Positions 37,532 through 50,289 of a stretch of 64,000 nt of DNA are shown piece by piece. The number at the start of each line of letters is the position of its first letter. Positions within the stretch are counted from its first letter, which is position 1. This DNA comes from Corbicula japonica (lineage: Eukaryota; Mollusca; Bivalvia; Venerida; Cyrenidae): positions 550,001-614,000 of the forward strand of contig JAZAYU010000087.1 in NCBI GenBank assembly GCA_038501625.1, given 5' to 3'. The translations under genes were made by a program, and so were the position numbers. The notes beneath the pieces are model-generated. The model did not search any database. It saw only the letters and a list, made by a program, of their open reading frames with translations, and was not told the origin of the DNA.

Positions 37532-40500
37532 TCACAAATGCTCTTTGACTGTTTGAAATCGAAATTCACTTCTGCCTAATTCATTCCGTCCATTCAGGAT
37601 AACGAGGAACTCTTTTGAACTTAATATCTTCATTTTTATTTCTTCGAATTCTTCGTCTGGTGTAACCTCACAATCTTCTATCTTTACATTGACAAACTGT
37701 GGCAATTCACTGATACTGGTGATAAGATTCCTCAGTACAGAACTCGACATCGTTACTTCCCACAAATCAACCCATTCAATGTTCCGCATGGCTAAAGATA
37801 AATAAATTCTTTGATCATTGAGTTTTATGTCTTTCAAGTAGAGTACTTTTAGTTGTGTTAAATTTGGAATCTTTTCCAAAAGCATTGGAATGTGATTGTC
37901 AAGAATGCCAATACAGTAAAATCTTTGAAGGCTAGATGGCATTTGGTCTAGCAATGAAGGGAAAACGGACAGTGGTCCTGTCTCACACTCCTCTAAAACT
38001 TCAGGTTTTATAATTATCTCAGATAATGGTACATTAAAAACATAGAGCCGTCTTATGTTCTCTTGGTGTGAGAGGTCTAACTTGACGCCACTGCAAGACT
38101 TTCTATGTGTTCTGCAGTCGAGATGAATCATTCCAACATGTGTCATAAACTTGCACTCTGAAACAATTGTCGCAATGGCATCCATTTCTTCATGTTCCAT
38201 TTCAAAATGTGCAAGAATCAGATTTTGGAGAGTTGAAATGCTTTTGATAGCCTCAATAAATTTTGTCGACAATTGTATCTGATTCCCAAATGAATGATTC
38301 CGTTTTTTAAATGATGTACCTAAACAAACGCATGTCAATGTAGTCTTATTTTGTAAGAGAAGCTGCATTACATCTTCTTGTGTAGCACTTGTCCAAAGGA
38401 CAAGCTTAACTAACGACCGAGTTGATTTAAGATTTAGTTTATTAAGAATATGTTCCTTAAATTCCTTTGCGCTGTCATTCACCAGTATGCATAATGATTT
38501 AACGTTGCAAGCATTGTTAGATAAAACATGTTCAAAAGCATACATGTATGGGTCACCTTCTGATTTCTCGTCTATAATAACATCTTCAAATGTATAGTCG
38601 TTGATATCCATTCCTTCGGATATGCAATTTACTTGAAGGCTTTGTAAAGCAAATATAGTGTTGTAATAAAGCTCTTGAAATCCCATGACCTCAAAATTCG
38701 ACCTGAAAGTCTGAACAAATTTATCTTCTGATGCTATTCTTATTAGTCTTTTCAAAATGCGACCGCACAAAACTGGGTTTAGTCCACTAAGAAATATAAA
38801 AACATTAGACATTTGAATTATAGAACTCGGAGTTGAGCAAACCTTACACAACATTTCGTTTGTTTCTTCCGCCTCTAATTCTGACTGAATAAACAACGCT
38901 GCAAAGTACTCATGCATCGATTTATGCTGAAAGCAGACATTACTCTGTCTGCGTGATAGTGATTCATAACCTTTATTCTGTGACAAAAGTCCACAATTCA
39001 GACAGAATGTTAAATCTTCTTCTAAATCGAGAAATTGTAATGCAAATGTTTTATCAAAAACTAAGGACATCTGACCTTGCCCTCCAAACAGAGTATGGAA
39101 CGCTGCCTTGCCGAGTTTCAATAACAAGGAGCCGTACTTTCGAAAAACAGGTCTAACAGATATACAATGTGGAAAATCTGGATTGATCTCCGTTATCCCA
39201 GAAATATGCCCTTGGCCATGTTTCTGAATACCGCGCTCGAGAGTTAATTCAATCATATTGGTGTAAATTTCACACTTGGACTTCCCAATATATTGTTTTT
39301 CACACCATACGCACACCATTTGCATGCTAATGTACGGTATATTGCAGATACTTTCAAGGTTCTGCAGCCTAATTTGCTCATAAAATTCTAAAATTAAATC
39401 ATTTTGTTGTTTTTCAGTTGAGCTCATATTTAATATTTCGATAGCGTTCGATACTAGTTTTTTGGAAGATGTATCATTCAATTCACATATTTCAATGTGG
39501 CGATCGGCATTCTTTGACGATATACGAATCTCATCAAATTTCCATGGACGGGTGGTTGTTAATATCGTGCAGTCATTCCAGCATTTTGTATGTGGGATGT
39601 CATTTTCACTATGTGATCTGCAACATATAGTTAAAGGATGATTCCAGTCATCTAGTCCGTCCAAAATGATTAAGCATGTTTTAGTGTTAAGAATTCTGTC
39701 TATAAATTCCCAGTAAGGGTTTTCGTTCGGTAGATTGTATTTAACAAAGCTTTTGACGAATTGATCTATATCACACAGAGATTTATCCACGTCTCTTAGT
39801 GTAATCAAAAAAACAAATTCATAAAACTCCATAGCTTGTATATCCTCTCTGCGAAATTTGTCTATTAAAGACGGGTTTCGTTCATGAGCTTGACACCAAG
39901 CCATGCAGATGTGTTGACAGAATGTAGTCTTGCCGACCCCTGCATTTGCCGTAACGTAAATATTCTTGAATGAGTTTGCACTATTAAGAAACAATAGCTC
40001 TCGGTAACTGCTGACTGGTTTTTTGACAGGACTACGTCGAAAGTGACCATACTTTTGGTTTACATCTATCGCTTGAATTGGAGGCGGCACATAAAGTTGT
40101 AATAAAGGTGCATCATTTTCTTCTACAAGGGGAGCAAGAGGAATCTTGCTATGGTTCTTTGTGTAGTATTTGATCAAGTCCCTTTGCAAATCTAGCAAAA
40201 AATACAAAATGATAGAATTATTTGCCATCATGAAATGAAATAGATGGAAAGAGAAAGCAGCCGAACACGACAAAAATGATAATAATGCAAGCTGGGTTTG
40301 ATTATGTCTGTTCGTGGGTAGTAATGGAAATACATATTGCTGCCCCGGGTTAAGCGCAATATAATATCTACACAAGAAAACAGTACAATTTCAATCCAAC
40401 CCGAACGATGTCTGCATATGTCAGTATATGGATCATTCAGTGCTTTATTTTCAAATTAGTACCATTCCATGTTCAGCGGCGTATCAAGTTTCAATGTGTA

Positions 40501-41838
40501 TTATCAAGTTATTTGGACAAAGATTTGCTAAGGCCCACTCGCCTATCGACTTACCACTGTCTATTTAAATGGGGCTTCCTTTGGATAATCTGTTTATAAG
40601 TAGGACTTAGTGCGGGTTTGAGTTATCTCACAAAGAAACAAGTCAAACGGTTACCTAACAAATTTGGAGTGTGTCGTTAGATGTGCGGGCGTCAACAACC
40701 CTTGCCCAGAGTGTAACTTTGTTATACTCAAAGAGACTTTAACTGTAGACTTGTTTGTGTCGTGTGGCGACTGTAAAAACTCGCCCCGTACATTCAATCA
40801 GTGCTGTTATCAGTAACGTCCTTTGAAGGTCGTTGAGCACGATACTGATGTACAATGTTAATAGTACTTCTAATATTTCTTTTGTTTTAATATTTCGACC
40901 GGTTTAAAGATAAATGGTTTCAATATCCCAGCCAATATACAATTGGATATTGTTCTATCACCCCAAGGATATATTTTCTGCTTTTAAGTATTGCAACTGG
41001 CGTTTTCTGTGATAGGCAGGATCAATACTTTTAGATCTATTGTCAAAATTCTATTCTGTTTAGTTTCGCCCATTATTTTCAGGTTTAGGGCTAACGCATT
41101 CTTTTAAATGGAACAATACGCCGCTGAACATTGAATGGAATTAATCTGAAAATAACGCATTAAAGGTTCCGTGTGCTATGCCATATGCATACCATCGTTT
41201 TGGATGGATCAAAACAGTACTGTTTATTGGTGGAAATTTTGAGTTTTGTTATTCAAACATACGCTATGAAACACCCAACAATTGCTTAAATGTAATTTTA
41301 TCGTACACCAACGTAAATCCATTTCCCAAAGTCTCAATGTTAAATTCTCAATGTTCAATGTTTATTCTCAATGTTCTTTTTCTATTTAATAAACTTCATC
41401 TCAATTGTAATCAGACCATAAATTTCTGTCAAGATCGGAAAAACAGGTAGAAACTATCGTGAATTTATTGCCTTCCTATTTTAAAAGTCTTATCGCATAC
41501 ACACTTAAGTATACTTGAGCTCGTTTGGTATTAGTCAGCCTTAAACCAACAAGATGAAGGTATAAAATCGATTTCGTTTCAATTTTTTTGATGTCACTCT
41601 CTGCAAATGGCTCATAAACAGATTTCTAAGATTCTAGTGACCCTCAGACATAATGTAAAACGTTATCTTATATTTAACCGGGCTTGGTAAGAATGAACAA
41701 AACAGGAAAATGAAAACGTAGCTATAGCAGTTGGTGGGGTCACAACACCAACAACCCATTTTTGAGTTTTAAATAACGTTATGTATTTCTATCGATTAAA
41801 ATAAATGAACACATACCTTTATGAATGACCTCCTCCAT
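37532..41838 (-). CDS. NACHT-domain NLR-like protein with degenerate LRRs, 893 aa, two coding exons
   Basis: Coding exons on the minus strand are 41838-41817 (MEEVIHK plus one base) and 40191-37532. Donor AAAG|GTATGT and acceptor TTTTTTGCTAG join in frame to give MEEVIHKDLQRDLIKYYTKN. In-frame stops (TAA TAG) lie just upstream of this ATG, so it is the natural start; the open frame of the big exon continues 184 bases into the intron, but that part is a family A repeat. The spliced protein has a 70-residue linker (PLAPLVEENDAPLLQLYVPP), a P-loop ANAGVGKTT at about 89-97, Walker B CLIILDGLDDW at about 180-190, and TILTTTRPWKF (sensor region) near 220, all typical of NACHT ATPases. Helical winged-helix-like segments follow, and from about residue 560 a Leu-rich region resembles diverged LRRs. 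The linker type is seen in molluscan NACHT proteins annotated as DZIP3/NLR-like. No death-fold or HEPN domain precedes it here. Probable cytosolic immune sensor, by family. Confidence 0.88.
40230..40480 (-). repeat. Family A copy inside the NACHT gene intron
   Basis: GAAAGCAGCCGAACACGACA, GGTAGTAATGGAAATACATA, TTGCTGCCCCGGGTTAAGCG and CATTCCATGTTCAGCGGCGT are reverse family A blocks. Read on the coding strand it extends the big exon's open frame with false N-terminal sequence. Confidence 0.75.
40730..41245 (+). repeat. Family A fragments, NACHT gene intron
   Basis: GTGTGGCGACTGTAAAAACT, CCCGTACATTCAATCAGTGC and ATTTCGACCGGTTTAAAGAT match the distal part of the 655-bp family A unit; ATACGCCGCTGAACATTGAA and CCATATGCATACCATCGTTT match the proximal part. 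The order is that of two adjacent units, as in the tandem at 52251. Confidence 0.7.
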
Positions 41839-42011
41839 ACTGATGGTACAGATGATAATTTTAGGGCATTCCTATTATGGTTATTTGTCGATTCCAATCA
41901 GTTATAAATGCCATTACGTTTTTGACATGTTTGGATCTTTTCACCGTTTCGTTTGTTTCAAGAGCTCTAAATAGTATCTTAAGACATCTGTCCCGCTCAA
42001 ACCAAGGTCTA
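41839..42011 (-). other. Probable 5' leader part of the NACHT gene's first exon
   Basis: The exon containing the NACHT start codon may begin after ATTTCATTTATAG at about 42012 or be the transcript start. A second frame in it is open for about 49 codons (PWFERDRCLKILFRALETN...) but ends in a stop before the donor and is out of frame with the NACHT exon, so I treat it as leader. It could be a relic of an N-terminal death-fold exon; that is speculation. Confidence 0.4.
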
Positions 42012-42399
42012 TAAATGAAATAAAATATTACAGATGTTAAACTTAATTTTAATTTCAAGATTTTATGATGACATGGTCTTTTCGTACTGTTATAAACATC
42101 TTAGGACAAACTTTGCTGTCTTGAAACCTTATTTGATAACAAACAGTATAATGTAGGTTATTTAAACAGTACTTCGAATGTATAAATAAAATATATCGAT
42201 CAAATTGAAGTAATGTATTTTACTATTGACACACGCAACACAGCTGTGACCAAAATAAAGGGATATGACCATTTCGAATCCATAAATAGCATGACCGTAA
42301 ACAAAAACTTTCAATTTTTCTGAACAATAATATAACATGACTGTATATTATAACCAAGGGATGTGTCAATATGAAAACAAATCAGTTATAATATACACT

Positions 42400-42590
42400 G
42401 TTCGTGCACTGGTTTGAACCACCAGAGCCAAATTATTTGCCACTGACCGTTCCAAAACGGTATCCCTTGGGGTTATCATTGTCGTTGTAAGTTTTGTCTA
42501 TTATGAAATTGATTTTTATAACTCTTTACTTTTTGGCTGGGCTGAGGCTGGATGTACCAATTGCTGATACGCATTATTAACCTTTCCAAT
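42400..42590 (+). repeat. Diverged family B copy
   Basis: TTTGAACCACCAGAGCCAAA, TTGCCACTGACCGTTCCAAA, ACGGTATCCCTTGGGGTT and TTTTTGGCTGGGCTGAGGCT follow the family B order with many differences. Confidence 0.6.
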
Positions 42591-42856
42591 GTTTGAGCAC
42601 TATATGACTTAAGTTGATTTGTCTAATTTTCACATCGAAATGTTCAATAACTTTTAAAGACTTTAAAGCTGTTCCATCATATCAAAATTATTGTTCCGAA
42701 CACAATAGTATCGCGAAATTGCCTTAATAGTCAAGCAGTTAAAGCATTTTTCTTGTTTCTATTTTAATCCAAAGGTTACGATTCAGGCTGTTTATTGAAT
42801 AGTTTTAAATGACAATACTTCAAGATAACAAAGAAACCTGTACCGAATAACTGTAA

Positions 42857-44061
42857 AGCCTGTCTCACACAGAACACACGGCTCATACGGTTGGCCACCC
42901 GTGTAAACCGTACATACAACCGAACCAACCGTGGCCTTATCCGAATTACACTCGGGTCATTCGAGTGTATCCGTGAAAGCCGTGTATGATTTTTAAAACT
43001 CTAAAAAACATGACACGGGTGCCATGTCCGTGTATGATCATATTAGCGATCGTACAAGACCGTGAGAGACCGTGTGAGACCGTACGAGACCGTATATACA
43101 ACCGCACATGAACTCCACTCCATGAGTGAGCTCAACCGTGTCAATATCGTATATAAATCGTTTGGAATCCTGTGAAACTGTTCCCAAGTCCTACGTCCAA
43201 CACCCGGATTAACACTCGAATGTCACACGATTGCCGTACGATTCACACGAGTGTACACACGGTTTTATACGATCGCCATACGACCAATATGGTTTCATAC
43301 GATCGCCATACGACCAATACGGTTCAAGTACGAATTATACATGGTCAAGTACGACCAGACACGGTTTCTTCGTCTGTACAAAGCTCTTGTATAATCAAAC
43401 AGCACAACAGAAAACACAACTACCTGCTGAAACATTGAAATAACAAAGTACTTGCTACATAATGCCTCCAAAGAAGAAGAATGTCCCCAAACGAATCCCC
43501 ACCATGGAATATTTTCCCAGCCAGCGAGAATACAAAAAGAGCCACCAAGGCCCTCCGACCACTTCAAGTTGTTGACCCTGTCGACCCTGATGAGCTGGAG
43601 GACCAGCTGGCACTACCTGACGAGATACCCAGAGATTCAGACTCGGATACCATTTTCAACCACCAAAACGAGTCAATTTATATCGAAACATACACGAATG
43701 TGTGATAATTCGAGCATAACTCGAACAAAAGTCGGTGGGACCGTATGTAAACCCTGTAAATGTCCAGTTAATCGGGTAAAAATCGTGTTTAATCGAACTA
43801 GGCCGTAACAGACCGTACTAGACCATATTTGGAACCGTACAACAATCGTATGAAAATCGTTTGCAAATCGTGTTCAAACCGTGACAAATCTTGTTTGACC
43901 GAGTAAATCCGTGCTTTGTTCGTACATACTCGTGCCACATTCGAGTACTAACTCATCCCCAGGCACGGTTGGAGCTCAATACTCGTACCAGTCAACCCGT
44001 GTATAACCGAGTATACAGTATTGGAACCGCGTGCCCAACCGTGTTCTGTGTGAGACAGGCT
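42857..44061. mobile_element. 1.2-kb inverted-repeat element with TAA target duplication (PIF/Harbinger-like)
   Basis: The left end AGCCTGTCTCACACAGAACAC... is exactly inverted at the right end (...GTGTTCTGTGTGAGACAGGCT), and TAA flanks both sides (42854-42856 and 44062-44064). A 3-bp TAA/TTA duplication is typical of PIF/Harbinger elements. Both halves are rich in short units such as CCGTACGAGACCGT, ACCGTGTGAGACCG and their reverse complements, so the element is a long imperfect palindrome. A central unique stretch (about 43440-43710) has overlapping open frames, one with an acidic segment (DPVDPDELEDQLALPDEI), perhaps a relic of a transposon gene. No transposase is seen, so it is non-autonomous. 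Confidence 0.75.
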
Positions 44062-44333
44062 TAATCCATGATTTAAATGAACATAATGATCCAGTTGATA
44101 ATATGTCCTGTCAAAACTAGTTTATAGTTAAGATAAAGTTCAATAACATACCATATTTTATTAAATGAACGCACGGTAACACACAATAGAAAACACGTTT
44201 GGGAACGGCTTTTGTAGACCCTTAGTTTAAAATTCAACACCCTGGACCCACTGAACTCTGTAACAGCAATTATACATTTTAAACTTCCATAAACTAATCC
44301 ATTTTATGAAGTTCACGGTGTCAGAGGATAAAG

Positions 44334-45070
44334 GTTTGAATAGCGTATATTCAAAGACAGTTTTTATACGTCTTGCACCACATACGGTCTAAATCATGTT
44401 AAAATAAATTATAACCAAAACAACAAAAACGTATAGCTTGAGGTCAACGTTTATTGTTTGAATAGCGTATATTCAAAGACAGTTTTATACGTCTTGCACC
44501 ACATACGGTCTAAATCATGTTAAAATAAATTATAACCAAAACAACAAAAACGTAAAGCTTGAGGTCAACGTTTATCGTTTGAATACATATATTCAAAGAC
44601 AGTTTATTTAAGTCTTGCACCACATACGGTCTAAATCTGGTTAAAATAAATTAAAACCAAAACAACAAAAACGTATAGCTTGAGGTCAACGTTTATTGTT
44701 TGAATAACGTATATTCAAAGACAGTTTATATACGTCTTGCACCACATACGGTCTAAATCATGTTAAAATAAATTAAAACCAAAACAACAAAAACGTATAA
44801 CTTGAGGTCAACGTTTATTGTTTGAATAACGTATATTAAAAGACAGTTTATATACGTCTTGCACCACATACGGTCCAAATCATTTTAAAATAAATTTAAA
44901 CCAAAACAACAAAAAACGTGTAACTTGAGGTCACCGTTTATTGTTTGAATAACGTTAATTCAAAGACAGATTATATGCGTCTTGCACCACATACGGTCTA
45001 AATCATGTTAAAAAAATTAAAACCAAAACAACAAAAAAACGTATAACTTGAGGTCAACGTTTATTGTTTA
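44334..45070 (+). repeat. ~121-bp satellite, 6 copies
   Basis: Six head-to-tail units carry GAATAGCGTATATTCAAAGA, CGTCTTGCACCACATACGGT, CTAAATCATGTTAAAATAAA and TTGAGGTCAACGTTTATTG. Identity between units is high, with small indels. A minus-strand family A scrap (GAAAGCCACCGACAAAATAT) follows at about 45085-45130. Noncoding. Confidence 0.9.
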
Positions 45071-45130
45071 CACAGATGATAATGGAACATTGAAAGCCAC
45101 CGACAAAATATCAAAATATTGCAGGTTCGA

Positions 45131-46423
45131 GATTTTTCCCATAGGCTCTTATTTGTTACCATAGGTTTGTTAGTAAAAATGGTATCTTTTAAAATGGTTT
45201 TATTAAATAGATTATAGTATTTATCTAGAATGATAAATAGAAAGCGAAATTATACATATTATCTTTTTTTTCAAATCAAACCTAGTTGTATTTTCCAGGA
45301 CCTGAATATATAGGGCTACGGTTATCGGGGCGTGTATGGGTGTTTCACACCGTTTATGTTGAAGAATCAAAATGTTCCTTTTTGGAAAATCGTATACATT
45401 ATGTTTCTCTAACAGAAGATGAAAATTTACGGATTATTATATTAAAGTTACAATTTAGAAAAGCTATCTATGTAATTCGATATTACAGTACATTGAAATA
45501 GGACTATGTCAGAAAACATGACTGTAGGTTCAAAAGATACAAACAGAGCGATTAAGTTCTATCCAAAATTTCACCAGAAGTTTCCTTTTAAACAACTACA
45601 ATACTCAAAACAGTTAGCCATTACAATATTAACTATAGTTGTGAGGTATCCAACAAGCATCCAGGGCGCTATTAAATATCTTCTTTCATAATTTGTAGTA
45701 CAGTTTTATTGTCAAATATAAATATTGCGTTTACTTAAATATTTACCTTCTTCTAAGCTCTAAGAACGCGGTGTAGATCCCGTAAAACTGTTTGAATTGT
45801 GTACAATATACCGGAAATATATCAGAATTATCCTGACCTGCCATGGTATTGACATATGTGATTATCGCAATGGAGAACGTCTCGATTTTAGCCTATACCA
45901 GGTTCAAAAAAGTTTTGCTGGATTATTTAAAACCTGATATTATTTTGACGGATGGCTTAAACATATTGAAATATCTGTATATTTTAACAGCAATATTTTA
46001 GAGTTCCGTGCACTGAAATAAAGCATTCTTTTATACAACGTCTACAGAGCGGAAGAACACTATTTTTCTTTTATTGGGCTGGAAGTTTTATTATTTTCGT
46101 TTTTTTGTAAATGTACAGCAAAACGTTTTGCCTTTAAAACCGAAAGTAGGCAAAAAGGGAATCTGTAGAATTATTAATATGAATTCATTTCAGTGTCTCA
46201 ACAGCGTATTGTAGATGAGTTATATTGATCAGTTTTTGAGCAGATTTCAAATATATCTATTTAATATCAATGATTAAAAAACACTTGCATATTTACCTTA
46301 TGTCCAAGGAAAACCAATCATTTCAAATAAAAATTCGTTTTGAAGATTGATAACTCTTAAACTGTACTGCATGTGTGTCACAGTGCAGTTCGGTAGTCAT
46401 GACGATAATCGATTTGATAACAA
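45131..46423. other. Gene-free stretch
   Basis: Two neighbouring plus frames (45286-45501, 71 codons; 45506-45691, 61 codons) have no recognisable domain and no clear splice context. I see nothing else here. Confidence 0.4.
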
Positions 46424-46431
46424 ATTACGAG

Positions 46432-49400
46432 TATGGCATGCGGTTAGCACAATAATTACTTAAACTATAGGTTTAACTGTTAAACCCATAGTTTAACAGA
46501 CTTAAACATAGGGTTTAAGAGTCTTAATCCTATAGTTTCAACTTTTCGGAATTAAAACTATAGTTTAAGACCTTAAACTATATGTTTAACAGTTAAACCC
46601 TATGTTTAACAGTTAAACCCTATGTTTAAGACTCTTAAAGCTATAGATTAAACTTTATTTCTCTTAAACATATAGATTAAGGTCTTAAACTATAGGTTTA
46701 ACTGTTAAACCTGTAGTTTAAGACTTCATTTCACTGTTTTCTCTTAAACCTATAGATTAAGACTTTAAACCATTGGTTTCAACTTTTTTGCTTAATCCCA
46801 TAGATTAAAGTTTCATTTTTCGTGTTTTTGTCTTTAAACTATATGATTAAGAGATTTAAATTCTTGAACCCGTAGATAGAAGTCTTAAACTATGGGTTTA
46901 AGCGCCGTTTGCACATTAATTACTTAAACTATATGTTTAACACTTAAACCCTAGGTTTAACAGCGAACCAATAGAAACTATAGTATTAAGCCGTTTAACC
47001 AATGAAATCGCACATGATGTTTCACACGTGTTTAGCGTTGTCGATAAGGTAAATTGTCGTCTGTTTATGGTTAAATACTGGAATTAAACGGCCATTTGCA
47101 AAATAATGATTATATGGCGTTGTTGTTAAGACAGAATTATTTTTATTTATAAATTAACATGTATATACTTGATTTCTTTAGGCCATAAAATTGGAACTGT
47201 AGTATTTGATTTTGGACAGGATTTCTTAGAAAGATACAGGAAAGCTAAGACACTTCGTATCCGAATATGGACAGTTTTGCAGTTTTTTTGTTCGTATTCA
47301 AAGCAGAAGGAAAGGCTATGCGCATTTTATCCTTTTTTTTGTTGTTGTTTTTTTTTGGTCGGAGACATTGGGACTCACCATGAGCAAATAACCATGTAGT
47401 AAGCCCCGAAGATTTCTTCTGGTTGGGGCAGTACTGGCTCAGTAAGTTTGTCGCGGCATAAAAATATAATATAGATGGATAGACTGGATACACAAAATGA
47501 TTTGACGTGATTATGATATTTCACTTCTTTGGACTTGAAAAAATCATACTTATGCACTGCCGACGTCCGATCAAATAAATTTTACCAAGTTAAAAATTCT
47601 CTTTGATATTTTAACACATCGTGCAAACGTCATCATTTACAATAAAAAAATTTAATAGTATCCTGTTCAACAAACAGGGATCGACATAAAACGCGCAGTG
47701 TCCAAAACACAGGGAGTATATGTGTTGATCATACTGCAAAAACTACCTCACCGGGTTATCCGATCAACGAATTTTTCGCTATATAGAACAAAGAAGGCAA
47801 TAACATTCATGTGCATAACATTCTCCTGCTCATCTCAATTCTAAGGTGCAAACAGTTTCATAAAATATTTTTTTAATTTGAAAAAAAAGACCCGATACAT
47901 ATTGCGCTGAATCGAAAATCGTTCCCGTGGTTAACCTTATTTCGCGGTAATATGGAGACGGTTTAACAATGTGCCATTTCACCATTTAAATAAAACTATT
48001 TTACTCCAGCTGTAAAATGAAAAAAAAAAGCCAAATCGTAAAAAACATATGTATAATTTTAGTGGGTTATAGAGATTATACCTAATGGATGCTTTGTGTT
48101 TTATGTTCAATATTATTATTTGTTGTTGTTTGTTTTGTTAATTTTTTTTTGCTGGTGAAAGTCAAGGGGTGTATTTAATAAATTTCGAAAATTTAAAATT
48201 ATTATTGTTGCTGTTGTAATAATAATAAAAATAGAATTTATATTTTAAGGCACCGAAGCGTAAACGTGTCCAACCAGAAACGAAACAAATTCTGATTTTA
48301 TTAAAGTCGTCTATATGCACTTACCTTTCGGAGGTTGCGTATTTTTGTCCTAAGAAAGTTTAAGATTTCACACCTGATTGAAGTAATGGCAAACTGAGAA
48401 TATCTCTCAGGTGTTTTTTGATATCATTGAAAGATTCGAATCCACATTTTTACACGTGTCCACAGTTGCCCACCTGTCATCTCGTAGCTAACACAAATTC
48501 GGATTATGGATTATTCTCAGCGAAAACAACAACAACAAATTGTCTTAAGATTATGCTAAAAAATCTAAACAAATGTATAAGACCGAATTTCAGAGAATTT
48601 GCGTTACCTTACAATATAGTTAATTTTAATTCAGTTACAAAGTACCGGTATTCTCGAAATTATCGAGTCAAAACAGTAAATTTACAGAATTAAAATCAGC
48701 ACTAATTCATATAATTATAATATTCTGATTTTAATATGACAGAATTAAATCAATCAGTTTGAACGCCGTTTTGCATTATTTCTTTAACGGATTTATAAAC
48801 TTAACAGTCTTTTCATGTTACAACAACTATTTACATTTCTGTATTATTCTGATTGGTTTTAAAACAAAGAATCTGCCCTTCGGTGTTAACTATACGTTGA
48901 CTGGTGTTTTATTGCACGATTGTAGTTTAATTATCGACATCCGGATTAAGTGCCCCATCAAGCAGGAAACAAGTACATACACTGACCATCCACATTGATT
49001 TGTTTTACCCCTCTGGTAAAAAACAACAACAACATGAGACAGGTACAAAACAGAACAAAAGTTATGCACTTTTAATAATGCAGAAGGCATTGTACATTAA
49101 GGAAAATGTTATTATTTGAGAATCCATTATCGACTTAAATTGTGTAATTTTTTAGTTAAAATATTAAGACTGTGGAAATAAAACCAAAATAAGTCTTATT
49201 TAATGTTCAACGTAGCACGCTGTATATTCTGCAATTCTTTTACTAAATTACTAATATCCGATATTACCTATTTGGAATCCTATTTGGATTTCATTTTTTA
49301 AATAATAATTTCGCAAAATCTTGGAGTGTGTATTACCTTTATTCTAAACGATATCGAGTATTTAGTAATACATGCTTTTATTTCTACAGGTTTAATTTAT

Positions 49401-50277
49401 GATTGATAAACTTTGTATCAAAAGTTTATCAATACACGTTTGATATTACAGATTAATTATAGTAATATATGAATATGGATTTAATAAGTTAAAACCAAAC
49501 TCAGGAAAAAAGAGAAACTGCTGGAGTATAGTGTTGAGTTTCTTTGAACACAAAAAGGATCCCTAATCGCTTCATCCACTTGGTTTCTCCTTGTCCTTGG
49601 CATTCCTTTCAATGCCCTTGCGAGTTTTAAACGAAATTATCCGTGAGGAAAATGTAACATACTCTCTAGACCTGTCTAAGTCAACTGTCACTTAGATAAA
49701 AAAAAATATAAATCACATCCTCTCCAAGATTATTAACCCTAAATACGTTATACATACGGCTACTTCCGTTTAAATAACAACCACAACTTCTCACGTGATT
49801 ACAAACTCGAAAAATGATTGGATACCTCTTAAACCATATGTTTAACAGATAAACCCGTAGTTTAAAGTCTTAACTATGTAGTCAACAGATTTTGAGGATT
49901 ATTGTGCTTATTAAACTTCAAAGTATATGATTAACTGTCAAACTATGGGTTTAAGAGTTCAATCTATAGGTTTAAAGAAAATTCACTTAAAACTATGTAT
50001 TTAAGTCTCTTAATACCATAGTTTAATGTAATTTTGTCGAAAATCTCTTAAACCTATAGATTAAAGTCTTAAACTATAGGATTAACACTTAAACATAGGG
50101 TTTAAGCTGATAAACCTGTAGTTTAAGTAACATTCTGCACAATTTTCTCTTAAACCCATAGTTTCAACTCTTAAACTATATGTTTAACAGTTAAACCCTG
50201 GGTTTAAGTCTGTTAAACTATGGGTTTAACAGTTAAACCTATAGTTTAAGTAATTATTGTGCTAACCGCATGCCATA
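46432..50277. mobile_element. 3.85-kb fold-back transposon with palindromic-repeat arms
   Basis: The left end TATGGCATGCGGTTAGCAC, then AATAATTACTTAAACTATAG, is inverted exactly at the right end (CTATAGTTTAAGTAATTATT, then GTGCTAACCGCATGCCATA). ATTACGAG stands directly outside on both sides (46424-46431 and 50277-50284), an 8-bp (or 7-bp TTACGAG) target duplication. The arms, about 46460-46990 and 49825-50250, are arrays of short variants of CTTAAACTATAGGTTTAAC, itself nearly palindromic. The 2.8-kb centre is AT-rich with only short frames (76 codons at 47169, 91 at 48418) and no recognisable transposase. The 8-bp duplication would fit hAT-type mobilisation, but the terminal bases are not the usual hAT ones. 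Confidence 0.8.
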
Positions 50278-50289
50278 TTACGAGCTACA

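Noticed and set aside
40192..40375. N-terminal 54 residues of the open frame upstream of the NACHT exon
   Set aside because: This sequence is a dispersed family A repeat in the intron; a good acceptor at 40191 and an upstream ATG exon explain the real N-terminus.
43481..43705. 74-codon acidic protein as a host gene
   Set aside because: It lies inside the 1.2-kb inverted-repeat element, overlaps another frame (MPPKKK...) and is better read as a transposon relic.
46460..46990. Telomere-like repeats because of recurring TTAAACCC/TAAACCCTA
   Set aside because: Units are variable palindromes in both orientations inside an inverted-repeat element, unlike the uniform TTAGGG arrays of molluscs.
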